A DNA stretch of 64,000 nt from Bifidobacterium tsurumiense (GTDB lineage: Bacteria > Actinomycetota > Actinomycetes > Actinomycetales > Bifidobacteriaceae), in assembly GCF_000741765.1 (NCBI RefSeq), contig NZ_JGZU01000018.1:23047-87046 (forward strand), read 5' to 3'. The notes below the pieces were generated by a model. That model was not told the DNA's origin. It did not search any database and was given only the letters and a program-made list of their open reading frames with translations. The position numbers were made by a program, and so were the translations under genes. This document shows, piece after piece, positions 1 to 9,800 of this stretch (the first letter of the stretch is position 1; the number at the start of each line of letters is the position of its first letter).

Positions 1-2
1 CA

Positions 3-587
3 TGGGGCATAGCGGACCATGTGACCCCGGATGATGTGAGGGCGGCAGCGCTTGCAGCAGGGTACTTGTTCGATCATGGTGCACAGCATTTGGCGGTGGT
101 TGGCGTGCGCGATGACCGACATGATTTAGTTACTATGGCGAAGGCTTCAGAGGGGAATGCCCAGCTACGTCTGCGCGGCATAATCGAGGAATGTCACCGG
201 CGTGGAGTTGAGCTTGATGAGCGGCTTTTGGGCAGGACCGGTCAGGACTGGTCCATAGGTTCGGGATATCGGGTTACTGAGCGATTGATTTCAGGGAATA
301 TTCCTTTTGACGGTATCGTGGCGCTCAACGATCAGCTGGCCATCGGCGCGATTTCGGCGCTGAGTGCGTATGGAATCGAAATACCTGAGCAGGTGCAGGT
401 TATCGGCTTCGACAATATTGAAGAAGCCGAATACCTGCAGACACCTTTAACTACTATGGATTCACGATTGGAATGGACTGCACCCACTGCTGTGGATCGT
501 ATTTTGGGGCGCATTCGTGGGACGATTACGGAACCTGAACTTATTACCGTGGAATCACGGGTTATTGCAAGGGCAAGCACGCGCTAG
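3..587 (+). CDS. LacI-family transcriptional regulator, C-terminal part
   Basis: The reading frame is open at the left edge, so the N-terminal helix-turn-helix is outside the window. The visible ~194 residues are the C-terminal half of a LacI/GalR sugar-binding domain: a strand like HLAVVG, then a segment giving a phase of the form FDGIVALNDQLAIGAISAL, then VQVIGFDNIEEAEYLQTPLTTM, the typical second-subdomain hinge motif (GFDN, PLTT). The protein should bind a sugar effector and repress nearby glycan genes. Its target cannot be read here; the GH26 gene at 6.9-9.9 kb has a LacI-type operator and is one candidate, but other LacI genes may exist beyond the window. Start codon unknown; stop TAG at 585-587. 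Confidence 0.88.
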   Translation, partial: WGIADHVTPDDVRAAALAAGYLFDHGAQHLAVVGVRDDRHDLVTMAKASEGNAQLRLRGIIEECHRRGVELDERLLGRTGQDWSIGSGYRVTERLISGNIPFDGIVALNDQLAIGAISALSAYGIEIPEQVQVIGFDNIEEAEYLQTPLTTMDSRLEWTAPTAVDRILGRIRGTITEPELITVESRVIARASTR

Positions 588-680
588 ATTGCGGCGTTGC
601 GTGCGGTATTCCAGTTATCTGGTGTCCCGGAAAGAATAGTATGCTGCGAAGTCGCGTAACGTCCTGATTTTGTGCCTTGT

Positions 681-1404
681 TTACAGTTCCGATAGGAAAT
701 CCATATGCTCGATGAGTGCATCGGCAAGAATCACATAGCCATGCGCAGAAGGATGGAAACCATCAAGAAGCCCAGAATTCCTCGTTGATATCGAGAGGAG
801 CGTGGGCCATATCAATGTATGCAATATTGCGCGAGGCGCAGAGTTGCTTAGACATCTCCGTTTGCTTGTCAATGCGGCGCAAAATCTCTTCGCTAAGCAT
901 GCCCGGAATTCTGGGGGAGCGGAATGCTTGCGCAGAGGAAGCCACCAGTACTCGTTTTGCTTTGGTTGATGCGATATCAAGTACTGCGGAGAGGTCATCG
1001 CGCCAATCATCCAAGTTGCGACGGGCGAGCACATCATTGGTTCCGGCGCACAGGAATAGCAGGTCGATGTCGTCCTCAAGCTCATCCATAAAGCGGTACC
1101 TCACTCGACGCATTGTTGAGCCAAGCTTGGCGTGAGTGCTCCACTGAACCGATTTGCCGGTCGCATTCGCTATTCGTTGTGCCATAAGCGGTGTGAGGCC
1201 AAGTGATTGGTCGGTGACCCCTGAGCTGCCGATAAGGGAATCGCCCACGGCGACAAACCGGATGGCTGAGGTCGATGGTTTGGTCATTTCTCCTTCAGGA
1301 TTGATGATTCCATCCCGATCCCCTTGAGGTTCCGGCAGCAGATGCACGGTTTTCGCGACCCAAGCTGCTTGTGCGAGCAACATCCCTCTCTTTGCAATAT
1401 TCAT
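681..1404 (-). pseudogene. SGNH/GDSL-family hydrolase, frameshifted near its 3' end
   Basis: This is a secretion-independent SGNH hydrolase (esterase/lipase fold). Block I is GDSLIGSSG with the nucleophile Ser, and block III is AGTND. The first frame runs from the ATG at 1402-1404 and stops at 763-765 just after NEEFWAS. The expected last block, DGFHPSAHGY with the catalytic Asp and His, lies in the neighbouring frame and continues to a stop at 681. One extra base near 765-772 (in a CTTCTT context) accounts for the shift. As written, the product would lack its Asp-His pair and be inactive. Either a recent pseudogene or a sequencing indel; the clean downstream frame and other indels in this window favour the latter. 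Substrate unknown. Confidence 0.8.
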
Positions 1405-1614
1405 GCTTATTACCTTAGGTAGGTTGCGAGACTACCGGTATTCTGTGCTTTTGGAATGAGCGCAATCTTATAGGTTTCGCTGGTTCAGGTGACAGTGTGG
1501 ATGTATCTGAAGAACTATATGCAAGGATAATGCGGACTTACGCAAGGATATTGAGTTTATTCTGATCGCCGCCTGAAATGCAGCCGGCATCCTAGGCGGC
1601 CATATAATGTCCTC

Positions 1615-2289
1615 ATGGATTTTGACGCGGTACTGGCAATGGTGCAGGCACATGCTGATGAGCGCAAAGCACAGGGTATGCGTGCGTATATGCGAGATCA
1701 ATTTGAGTTCTTAGGGGTTGCTACTCCGGTACGCAGAGCATCGACCAGGCCAGTGCTGAGGGAAGCGCGCAATGACGGCCGTTCTCGTGGGAACGAGGCT
1801 GTGGATTGGCTCTTCATTCACAAATGTTGGGATTGCGAATATCGGGAGCTTCAATATGTTGCCATAGATTACTTATTGGCTATGGTGAAGTGGCTGGATG
1901 CCGACGATCTGGATCGCGTAGCTGAAATGGCGAAGGTTAAGCGTGGTGGGATACGGTTGATGGACTCGCAGGGGGTTGTGAGTCGGGTGGTGCGTGCGCA
2001 TCGGGATTTTTCGGAGAAGATGGTTACGTGGAGCGTTGACGAGAATATGTGGGTGCGACGCATGGCGATTGAGCATCAGTTGGGATATAAAGCCGAAACC
2101 GATGAGGCGCTGTTGGAACGTATCATCCTTGACAATGTCGGAGGATCTGAATTCTTCATCAACAAGGCGATAGGTTGGGCTTTGCGTGATTATTCCAAGA
2201 CGAATCCAGCGTGGGTGAGTGCGTTTATTGAGCGGCACGGTGACAAGCTTGCTGCGCTTAGCATTCGAGAAGGTAGCAAATATGTGTGA
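1615..2289 (+). CDS. DNA alkylation repair protein, AlkD-like
   Basis: A 224-residue protein of the HEAT-like-repeat DNA glycosylase family (AlkC/AlkD type), which excises bulky or cationic N3/N7-alkylated purines. Visible family features are an N-terminal helix followed by FLGVATPVRR, the WLFIHKCWDCEYRELQYVAIDYL repeat segment, an MWVRRMAIEHQL segment with the conserved Trp-Val-Arg-Arg, and the C-terminal FFINKAIGWALRDYSKTNPAWV block, which is highly typical. The length matches the family. It stands alone, converging on the surface-protein operon across a shared hairpin terminator. No clear Shine-Dalgarno sequence is seen immediately before the ATG, so the start is the least certain part. 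Confidence 0.9.
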   Translation: MDFDAVLAMVQAHADERKAQGMRAYMRDQFEFLGVATPVRRASTRPVLREARNDGRSRGNEAVDWLFIHKCWDCEYRELQYVAIDYLLAMVKWLDADDLDRVAEMAKVKRGGIRLMDSQGVVSRVVRAHRDFSEKMVTWSVDENMWVRRMAIEHQLGYKAETDEALLERIILDNVGGSEFFINKAIGWALRDYSKTNPAWVSAFIERHGDKLAALSIREGSKYV

Positions 2290-2302
2290 CCGTCGCACGC
2301 AA

Positions 2303-2336
2303 AATGGCCTCTGCTTCATGTGATGCAGAGGCCATT
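2303..2336. terminator. Bidirectional hairpin terminator
   Basis: A perfect 12-bp stem AATGGCCTCTGC / GCAGAGGCCATT with a 10-nt loop lies between two convergent genes. The minus-strand transcript has a U-run (TTTT) just after the stem, so it best ends the surface-protein operon. Confidence 0.8.
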
Positions 2337-2373
2337 GAATTATGCGCGATTAGCCAAATTGAGGCTGTTGTTA

Positions 2374-4098
2374 TCAGCGGTCAGCAGACTCGCGCTTCTT
2401 GTTCACAACCGTCAGAGCGATACCTGCAATGGCGAGCATGATGCCGGCTGCTACCGGCATGGCAAGAGCCGAGCCAGTGCGAGCCAAGGACTTCTCGGCA
2501 TGAGGCTTCTTAGTCGGCTTGGCGGCGGGCTTGTTGTTGCTCGTAGTGTCATCGCCCTTTGGCGTTTCAGGAGTGCCTGAATTGCCGTTGTTGCCAGAGT
2601 TGTTGGTGTTGCAGCTTTCGGCCTTTTGGGCGGTGAAGGTGCGGGTTGCCGTGGTGCCTTCGGGGAAGGCGTAGCCGTCATTGGCGGTGGCGGTCACGGT
2701 CACGGTGTCGCCGTACTGGTAGTTGTAGCGTCCCTGGCTGTCGGCGGTGAGGTCGTTGCCCTTGGAGTCGGTGACGGTGTAGGTGACGCCTTCGGTTGTG
2801 GCGGTCTTGACGTACGGGTTGTCTGCGCAGTCTGCGGGGTCGGAGGCCTCGGGTTCGATCTTCCACGGGTCCACGACGGTGGGCTCGGGCTCAGTCACAT
2901 TGAACGTGTAAGAGATCTGGTTCGGCTTTGCGGCATCGGCTCCGGCATCACGGCCTTCGTCGCTTTGCTTTGCAGCGAAGAACATATATGTACGATCGCC
3001 ATTGTCGGTATTGCTGGTCAGCTCTTCTTCGCTATTTGCTCGTGCCTGATCATAGATACCTGCAGCGGTTCCTCGAATAGTGATTGGGCTTTCTGTGCTT
3101 GCATCATCGGCAACAGACAGACCTGTAATGGATACTTGGACATTGCTCAAATCCAGAGAATTCACTTCGGTGACCCGGTCGCGTATCTTTTCGATACCAC
3201 CGTGATTATCCATGCGGATATTTACCAAGAGTTTGCTGCCATTGTCTGTCAGCGAAGTAGTTGCCGTAAACCCTGGCAGGCCGGTAAGCGTTGCCTGAGG
3301 TAGCGGGTCAGACACCGTAACGCCTTCCGGTATATCCACAGTCAATGCAATTTGTGCATCCGCCTTTATCAACTTGGTGTCAGCATAATTCTCAGCCTGT
3401 TCTTCGGTTGGTGTACCCATTCGAAGTCCCAGCATGGTATTTGCGTTGAAATATCTCTTGAAAGCAGTGGCATTCAACGAGAATGTAAGATCGATAGGAG
3501 CTCCGGATGTGTAGTCTCCGACTGTTGTGGAGTCATCACTTTCTGAGGATTTCAAATCGCCGAAAATCGTGAACGCATTTTCTGCATCGCCTAATTCGGC
3601 TTTTGTGGGCAGTTGATCTTGCGCAAAGCCAAATGGATTGTAGTCCAAGTACGTGCCGGTTCCCGTATGATACGTATACCTATCCACAGTCACGCCGCCA
3701 GGGTCAGGCATGTAATTGTATGATGGCCACACATTATTCGTCACAATACCGGAACTCGGGGTGGTGTTAGTCCCCGTGACGGTGTTCTGAATGTTTGCAA
3801 TGTCTGTCTGGTCAGGCGTAAGCAAGTGCTGGGGGAGAAGACCGGTATATGTTCTAGAAATAGGTTTCGTTCCCGATACTGTGAACTTCTGTAGATCAGT
3901 CCAATAGTCTGCGCTTTGGGTCTGGTCATACAACTGTCCTGTGGGCATACCGTTTGTGCCATATGAATACAGATAGGGCAGATAAATATCATCGGTTGCA
4001 TCTGCCGCCGAAGCCGGAATTGACATCGCCATCAGTAGTGTGGCGGCAGTACCGAGGGACAATAATCCTCGAATGTATTGTTTACCTTTCATTTTCAC
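2374..4098 (-). CDS. LARTG-anchored cell-surface protein
   Basis: A 574-residue surface protein with a Sec signal peptide (KGKQYIRGLLSLGTAATLLM..SAA), a long extracellular beta-rich region, and a C-terminal sorting signal: LARTG, a hydrophobic helix, then a KKRESADR tail, as recognised by class-type sortases. Residues ~415-490 form a compact module bounded by Cys residues (DPADCADNPY ... AESCNTN) with a VTYTVTDSKGND/YGDTVTVTATANDGYAFP Ig-like or FIVAR-like repeat. This is followed by an Asn/Gly/Pro/Lys-rich wall-spanning stretch. No enzyme motif was recognised; adhesion is an inference. It overlaps the upstream secreted-protein gene by 4 bases (ATGA), with AGGAG 5 nt before its start, so the two are translationally coupled. 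Confidence 0.82.
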   Translation of the reverse strand: MKMKGKQYIRGLLSLGTAATLLMAMSIPASAADATDDIYLPYLYSYGTNGMPTGQLYDQTQSADYWTDLQKFTVSGTKPISRTYTGLLPQHLLTPDQTDIANIQNTVTGTNTTPSSGIVTNNVWPSYNYMPDPGGVTVDRYTYHTGTGTYLDYNPFGFAQDQLPTKAELGDAENAFTIFGDLKSSESDDSTTVGDYTSGAPIDLTFSLNATAFKRYFNANTMLGLRMGTPTEEQAENYADTKLIKADAQIALTVDIPEGVTVSDPLPQATLTGLPGFTATTSLTDNGSKLLVNIRMDNHGGIEKIRDRVTEVNSLDLSNVQVSITGLSVADDASTESPITIRGTAAGIYDQARANSEEELTSNTDNGDRTYMFFAAKQSDEGRDAGADAAKPNQISYTFNVTEPEPTVVDPWKIEPEASDPADCADNPYVKTATTEGVTYTVTDSKGNDLTADSQGRYNYQYGDTVTVTATANDGYAFPEGTTATRTFTAQKAESCNTNNSGNNGNSGTPETPKGDDTTSNNKPAAKPTKKPHAEKSLARTGSALAMPVAAGIMLAIAGIALTVVNKKRESADR

Positions 4099-4901
4099 TC
4101 CTGAACCTTGAGCACGTCGATGGATACATCGGATGCGGTAACCGAAATTATTTCTGCGCCGTTGTACCAGTTACCGCCCTTATACAGACTGCAGCTTCCT
4201 GAGCCGATTACCGTCCCGAGAGATTGTGATGCGCTATCAGAAGAGACAGTGTATGGCACGTTGACAGTAATGCGATGTCCCGTTTGTCCGGCCTCTTTGG
4301 CGACTAGAGCAAAGAAACCTTTGTAATCATTCCAGTTTCCGAGGTAGAAAGTAAACGTTACGGAATTATTGGCGGTATCTATGTCAGATTTGCTGATTTT
4401 ACTGATTGTGTCTGTGTTTTCAGAAAATGTTATTGCATCAGCATTGATCTTGAACCCGGTGGGGAATTTCAGGGTATAAGTGAAGTACGGGAAATCAAGT
4501 TTGTTGTTGGCTTTCGAGTACATGACTAAGTTCTCGACCGGAGCCCCGCCCCAGACCCCTTTTTGCATGCTTTCCGTATACATTTTATACGCTCCGGCAA
4601 AGAGATCGGCTGCTTCGACTGTGCCAGTGACCACTCCTGCATAAGTATCCGAGCTTCCCTCTACCTGCTGTGCCTGTGACGGTTCTATGGTGCCACTGAG
4701 GTCAACAGTGCCGCTTGCGGTGAAAGGTGGGGTGAATATGCTGGTCCCAGCTTTGTATGAATAGTTGCTAACAACCTTGTAATCAGAAGGTTGCATTTCA
4801 TCTGCCTGTGCGGTTGTTGCAATGCCGGCAAATGCTGCAGCGGTCAATGCGACGGTTGACAGCAGGGCAACACAACGCTTGATGGTTGCGGAAATAGACA
4901 T
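4095..4901 (-). CDS. Secreted protein of unknown function, partner of the LARTG protein
   Basis: A 268-residue protein with a clear signal peptide (Lys/Arg-containing n-region, VALLSTVALTAAAFAGIA core, likely cleavage near AQA-DE) and no anchor, so it is probably released or held by its partner. The mature part is beta-rich, with YFTYTLKFPTGFKINADAITF and ITVNVPYTVSS segments that resemble adhesin or pilus-type beta-sandwiches; I do not recognise a named family. Start: ATG with GAAGGAG 6 nt upstream. It is the first gene of a two-gene operon with the LARTG protein, joined by a 4-bp overlap. A similar pairing of a secreted minor subunit with an anchored protein occurs in surface fibres, but no pilin motif or sortase gene is seen here. 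Confidence 0.75.
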   Translation of the reverse strand: MSISATIKRCVALLSTVALTAAAFAGIATTAQADEMQPSDYKVVSNYSYKAGTSIFTPPFTASGTVDLSGTIEPSQAQQVEGSSDTYAGVVTGTVEAADLFAGAYKMYTESMQKGVWGGAPVENLVMYSKANNKLDFPYFTYTLKFPTGFKINADAITFSENTDTISKISKSDIDTANNSVTFTFYLGNWNDYKGFFALVAKEAGQTGHRITVNVPYTVSSDSASQSLGTVIGSGSCSLYKGGNWYNGAEIISVTASDVSIDVLKVQE

Positions 4902-5404
4902 AACGTCTCCTTCGTCAATTTCTCTTAAATCTGAACAATATTGCTTGTGAAATCAGCATGAACGAGTCAGTGCTGGATTGAGTCACAAGACCAAATCCTT
5001 TATGGGCGTCAATGTCCCTGATGAGACAGAGCTAGTCCGTCATCAATGTCAGAGGCTCCCCCATTTGGTCAAATAATTGGTTCAGTATTCTCTGCAATGT
5101 ATGGATGCGAAAATGATCTCTCCCCTCAACAAGTTATGCGTGTGGGCATCAATCTCAACGACGTTGCTGAACGCTTTACTGGCAGGCGGACAGGATGCAA
5201 CAACAGTGTGCACAATCCCCAAATCGTCCGTCTTCTTCATGCCATGCCTCGCTGGAATGATAAACCCAATGCACAGCCTACCACCGCATCCTAGAGATAT
5301 AGACGCTGTGTCAACAAAAAACGCTTGGTTTGCAGTGTTTATGAGCAAACCAAGCGTTTGGATTGTATTAGGGCAGGATAAGTGAATCTGAGTTCAATGA
5401 GAAT
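4902..5404. other. Intergenic region upstream of the surface operon
   Basis: About 500 bases with no convincing gene. The left part holds the promoter side of the surface operon and its AAGGAG ribosome site. The middle (5046-5385) is open in three frames on both strands, but none has a credible ribosome site or a recognised domain, so it may be remnant DNA. The right end contains the msrAB terminator. Confidence 0.5.
5319..5359 (-). terminator. Rho-independent terminator of msrAB
   Basis: A perfect 15-bp inverted repeat AAACGCTTGGTTTGC / GCAAACCAAGCGTTT with an 11-nt loop lies 45 bases beyond the msrAB stop. On the minus strand the stem is followed directly by a U-run (TTTTTTGTTGA). Confidence 0.85.
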
Positions 5405-6460
5405 TCACTTCTCGTTTTCCTCCAGTTTTGGCAGAAGATTCGCGTAGCCTTCTTCTGCCATATGAGATTTCGGCACGAATCGCAAGGACGCGGAATTCAT
5501 GCAGAAGCGCAATCCGCCACGGTCGCGGGGACCATCGTCAAATACATGACCAAGGTGAATTTGAGTATCGGCTGTGCGGATTTCGATTCTCGGGCGACCA
5601 GGGATGGTGTAATCCTCATGGGCGGTCAGTGTTGAATTATCAATGGGTTTGGAGAAAGACGGCCAACCGCATCCGGAATCGAATTTGTCCGTGGAAAGAA
5701 ACAGAGGCTCCCCGCTGACGATATCAACATAGACACCTGGTTCGAAGTTCTGATCATATTCATTGGAAAATGGTCGTTCAGTTGCAGCTTCTTGGGTGAC
5801 TGCGTATTGCTCGGGGGAGAGATCCCATATGCGATCGATATATTTCTGGCGGTGAGACACGTTGGCTATTGCGGCAAATGGTATGTGGCAGTAGCCTCCA
5901 GGATTCTTTTCGAGATAATCCTGATGGTCGTCTTCTGCAGGATAGAAATTGCGCAAAGACTCCAGTGCAACGGCTGGGCTCTGTCCCGTACGATGCTGGA
6001 GCTGCTCGAGGGCCTTCGCAAACACAGATTTTTGATCTTCATTGAGCCAGAATAGGCCGGAGCGGTATTGGCGTCCTCGGTCGGCGCCCTGCTGATTTAC
6101 GGAGAATGGATCAATAACGTCGAGGAAGAGCAGAGTCAAAGTGCGGAGTGAAACAACTTGAGAGTCAAAATCCACACGCACGGTCTCGGCGGCATCCGGC
6201 TCTCCGGAACAAACTAGTGCATATGAAGGATTCGGCATGGTGGATTGAGCATATCCCACAGTGGTGTCGACTACGCCATTCACGCCTTGGAAATACCTCT
6301 CTAATCCCCAGAAACAGCCGCCTGCAAAATATGCGGTTTCGTGTGGTTCGGCGTTTGATCGAGAAGATGTTGATGGCGTGGTTGCCGGTGTGGTGGTGGA
6401 GTTTGCGACCCCAGCATCTTCAAATTTGGCGTTGCTATTGTGGTCAATCTGTTCACTCAT
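5405..6460 (-). CDS. msrAB: Bifunctional peptide methionine sulfoxide reductase MsrA/MsrB
   Basis: A fused repair enzyme that reduces both S and R epimers of methionine sulfoxide in oxidised proteins. The N-terminal MsrA domain has the catalytic GGCFWG motif near residue 50. The C-terminal MsrB domain carries SGCGWPSF, the HLGHVF segment and the catalytic [11 protein letters not shown]. The MsrB zinc-ligand CxxC pairs usual in many homologues are not evident, which is common in this fusion class. An in-frame start 18 codons upstream (6514) is possible, but the ATG at 6458-6460 gives a normal length of 351 residues; neither has a strong ribosome site. A perfect terminator follows, so it is probably a single-gene unit. 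Confidence 0.92.
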   Translation of the reverse strand: MSEQIDHNSNAKFEDAGVANSTTTPATTPSTSSRSNAEPHETAYFAGGCFWGLERYFQGVNGVVDTTVGYAQSTMPNPSYALVCSGEPDAAETVRVDFDSQVVSLRTLTLLFLDVIDPFSVNQQGADRGRQYRSGLFWLNEDQKSVFAKALEQLQHRTGQSPAVALESLRNFYPAEDDHQDYLEKNPGGYCHIPFAAIANVSHRQKYIDRIWDLSPEQYAVTQEAATERPFSNEYDQNFEPGVYVDIVSGEPLFLSTDKFDSGCGWPSFSKPIDNSTLTAHEDYTIPGRPRIEIRTADTQIHLGHVFDDGPRDRGGLRFCMNSASLRFVPKSHMAEEGYANLLPKLEENEK

Positions 6461-6634
6461 ATGCCAAGTATGGCACTGCCGTTTGCAAAAGTCAGTGAAT
6501 TGGGCTTGAGGCATATGTTATGGCTTAGTTCATTGGGCTAGTAGGGCAACGTCGTGTGCTCCCTCTATACAAAGGAGTTATTGACCAGCATGAATTTTGC
6601 TGCAGCCAAAAAGAAAGTTCTAGGTATATAGGTT

Positions 6635-6775
6635 ATGGAACTCGATCCAGACTGCTCTTGTGATGCTGATATTGAAGCCCCTGATACTGCTGTTGAGGCA
6701 GAGACTTTCTTGGCGGTGCATAAAACCGGAAGGTTTACCACTGGGCATGATCTGATTGAGGCTGCAATGGAATGA
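6635..6775 (+). CDS. Possible 46-residue small protein
   Basis: A short frame between msrAB and the GH26 gene, on the opposite strand to both. The peptide is acidic and Cys-containing at the N-terminus (MELDPDCSCDADIE) and ends KTGRFTTGHDLIEAAME, an amphipathic helix-like tail reminiscent of small antitoxins or DNA-binding fragments. A weak AGGT lies before the ATG. It is followed by a perfect 12-bp hairpin at 6803-6864. I do not recognise the family. It could equally be a remnant of a longer gene. Confidence 0.3.
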   Translation: MELDPDCSCDADIEAPDTAVEAETFLAVHKTGRFTTGHDLIEAAME

Positions 6776-6802
6776 CTGCGGTTCGTCTTTGCGAGAGTAT
6801 AA

Positions 6803-6864
6803 ACCCCGCATTCATCTGGTGAACAAGATTCACATATCTTTGTTGCCACGGCTGAATGCGGGGT
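6803..6864. terminator. Long-loop hairpin downstream of the GH26 gene
   Basis: Perfect 12-bp arms ACCCCGCATTCA / TGAATGCGGGGT enclose 38 nt that contain a smaller GTGAA/TTCAC hairpin. It lies just 28 bases after the GH26 stop on the minus strand. The U-run is poor on both strands, so termination is likely but not certain. Confidence 0.55.
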
Positions 6865-6891
6865 ATCGTATTTGGTTCTTACGTATTAGTG

Positions 6892-9800
6892 TTATTCGTC
6901 AGACATGTGCAAACGCCTAGCGCTAACGGTTATCACTGATACAGCGGCACAGATCAATGCCAGTGCAGCGATACCGGCGATACTAGAACCTGTTTTGGCG
7001 AGTTCAGTGGATTGTTTCTTCCCCTTCGCCGTTGTCTGAGGCTGTCCTCCGTTATCGCCAGAGATTTCAGTATTTGCAATGGGGCAACTTGATGCGGGCA
7101 GATTGGTAACATCTGCACTTTGTGTCTCGTCTGACTCTTCGTGAGCGACAGCAATTTTGCCTTCATGTTCAGTTGTGATACTGACATCAGAGGCATTGCC
7201 AGTATCAGTATTGGCGTTTGCTTGATTGAGGGTTCCCTGTGCTACAGAATCGTCCTCGGCGTTGCCTGAGTTAGGCGAGACCTTCAGATTACTGACAGCA
7301 AAAGTGATGTCGTCGGTTTCCGGGTTCCACTGATTTGAAGCGAATACGATTTCCTTCATTGAAACGAGATCACTTGCAGTCATGGGGGTTCCCTTATTGC
7401 TGTTATCCGGCCATGTCTGAGTCAATTCAGCATTGTCGAGCAAAGCGATATCGAAATGCCTCCAGCCGGTAAAGTCCAGCTTGATATCGTGCTGGAAATA
7501 GGTGCCGGTCGAGGTGCCCAATTGCAACGATAGGGCGTTGCCGGAGCCGTCGCCTTGCACATCCAGACTCAGAGTGCGCTGATCGGACCAGTTGCTAAGA
7601 GTCTCGTCATTCGCGAGATATCTAGCCACATCGAGCCAGCCACCGCCAGAAAAATCGTATGAAAATCGCATGGATTTTTCATTTTCTGAAGGTCCTTCCG
7701 CCAGGCTCAGAACATCTGTATGTGATCGGTTGCTCCAGGCGCTTCGCAATTCTTCAGTGTCTGTATAGGAAGTGAAGTCATCGATATTGATTGGTTCAGC
7801 GTCCTCGCTTGGAGTTGGAGTCGGAGTCCCCTCTGCGGAGTATGGGTCACGTTCGCCTGTGAGTGAGACGGAATCGATAATCAGCGCTCCAGAGCGGGGA
7901 AGTTCTGCACCATTATCGTTGACATACAAAGCAAATGATCCAACATTGCTGAGCAACTGCTGATTGAGTTTTCGACCTGCATTCGCCGTATCCCATGAAG
8001 CGGAGGAGAAATCGCTGCCGTTGCCGTCAGCGTCTCCAAAGTTGAGTGTCAGTTCTTGAGAATCCGTGTTTTGCAAGGAAGGATACGCTTCGAAAGTAAC
8101 GCCACCGGCATTGATCTGCACCACGAATTTGTGGTTTGATCCATCTGCCTGAAGAACCATCGACATGGCGGAATAGGCGGACCAATCTCGTTGTGGAGAA
8201 AATGCGCGTGCGAAGCCGTTGTAGCCCGGGTATGAAGGGAAATCATAATTCAACTGCAGTGCTTGGCCTTCGCCTTTCCCAGGTGCATTGGTCAGGCTGA
8301 TATTCGCGCGAGTGGTGTTGTTGGGTGAATAGGTATTGCGCAAATCCTCATCCGAATCGTAAGTATCAAATGTGTCGATGACATTGGCATCATCTTGAGG
8401 TTTGTCTCCCAATTTCACTGTTATGCTTCCACTTTCGCCGATGAGCGGAGATATGGCTGTGCCATCCAGAGTGGCGAATTGCGGAGTCAAAGTGAGCGAT
8501 GTCTGGTCAAGAGCAATGCCGTAATCTGCGAGGTTTATTGTGCCGTTGAAATAGCCATTGCATGAATAAGTCATCGGGACGGATGCGACGGTGGTTCCTT
8601 CGTGGATAATGCTTACCGAAGCGGTATCCATATTGATGGATGATATTTGGACATCGTCTACTTTTACCCGGATTTGGAGGGGCGTAGACGTAATGCGAGA
8701 TCCGGTCACTGGCGTCACTATTCGGGCGCTGCCGGTGCGTGATACGGCAGAAGTGGTTGCGCTGTAATCAACATTTTCGGGTGATGCCATAAGGCTGTCA
8801 TCGCTGTTGGCAAATGCCACGAATTCGCTTCCGCCATCGGACCCCTTCCACGGTGTGTATGACTGGAATGATGTGCCTGATCCACCGAAATTAGCCCACG
8901 TCATCATATAGGCGATGTTCGGCACAGATTGGATCAATGCCTTGCACAAGGCATCATAGAAGTCGTAGTTGCCGTAGTCTTTGCCACTTTGGGGGATATT
9001 CTTTCTGCCGAATTCCGTGAAAGCCGCGATTTTTCCTCTACTCTTTGCTTCATTGCCGACCATGGTCATATCAGTGACAACTGCATTGATCCAGGGAGGA
9101 ATATCGTCTGCATAATCGTCGTATCCGAGTACATCCACCCACTGGTCGCCTGGATATGTGGCTAAATAATCCGTTGAATCCCCATTGAACTTGCCTCCTG
9201 GCGAGTAGGCATACAGCAGGTTGTGCACACCTTTGATATCGCGTAAATAGTTGACGATATATCGGTAGAGTTCTTTGTATTCGGCCGCTGTGGCGTGGGT
9301 GGCGCCCCACCAGAACCATGAACCGTTGTTTTCGTGGAGGGGACGGAAGATGATTGGGATCAGTGTTCCGTCAGAGCGTTTGGCCTGAAGAGCGGTTTGC
9401 GCAATGCCGTCGAGCATGGCATTGAATGTTGCAGAGTGGGAGCCGCCAGGCAATATGTTTGCAACCGTTTCTGTTGTGTCGTTGAAGCTGCCGCCTGTTG
9501 TTGGATTGTACCAATGCGCTGACAGGGTGACGATCGCTCCTTTGGAATCGGCGTCTTGTATTGCATTGGCGAGTGCCGTGGCGTTTGCACTCTGATCTGA
9601 TCCGGAGCCTGGTTTTTCGTCACCGCGTAACGCGAGTCCTGCGTCGAAGCCGAATACGGCAGGGTATTTCCCCGTCATATCAAAGACATCGCCTTGCGTG
9701 GCATCCGCGCCGATTGCTTCATCGGTCGCATGTTGTTGCCCGAAACGGATATGCTCGGTTGGAGTGTCCCGAAGATTCGCGAATAATGCGCGGGTTTCTG

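Larger units (their letters stand above)
6461..6891. other. Intergenic region between msrAB and GH26
   Basis: About 430 bases. It contains the msrAB promoter side, a possible 46-codon frame on the plus strand (6635-6775) and a hairpin that probably terminates the GH26 transcript. Nothing else was recognised. Confidence 0.5.

Noticed and set aside
5046..5385. Three overlapping short frames between the surface operon and msrAB, on both strands
   Set aside because: No ribosome site, no recognised motif and no single favoured frame; recorded as possible remnant DNA only.
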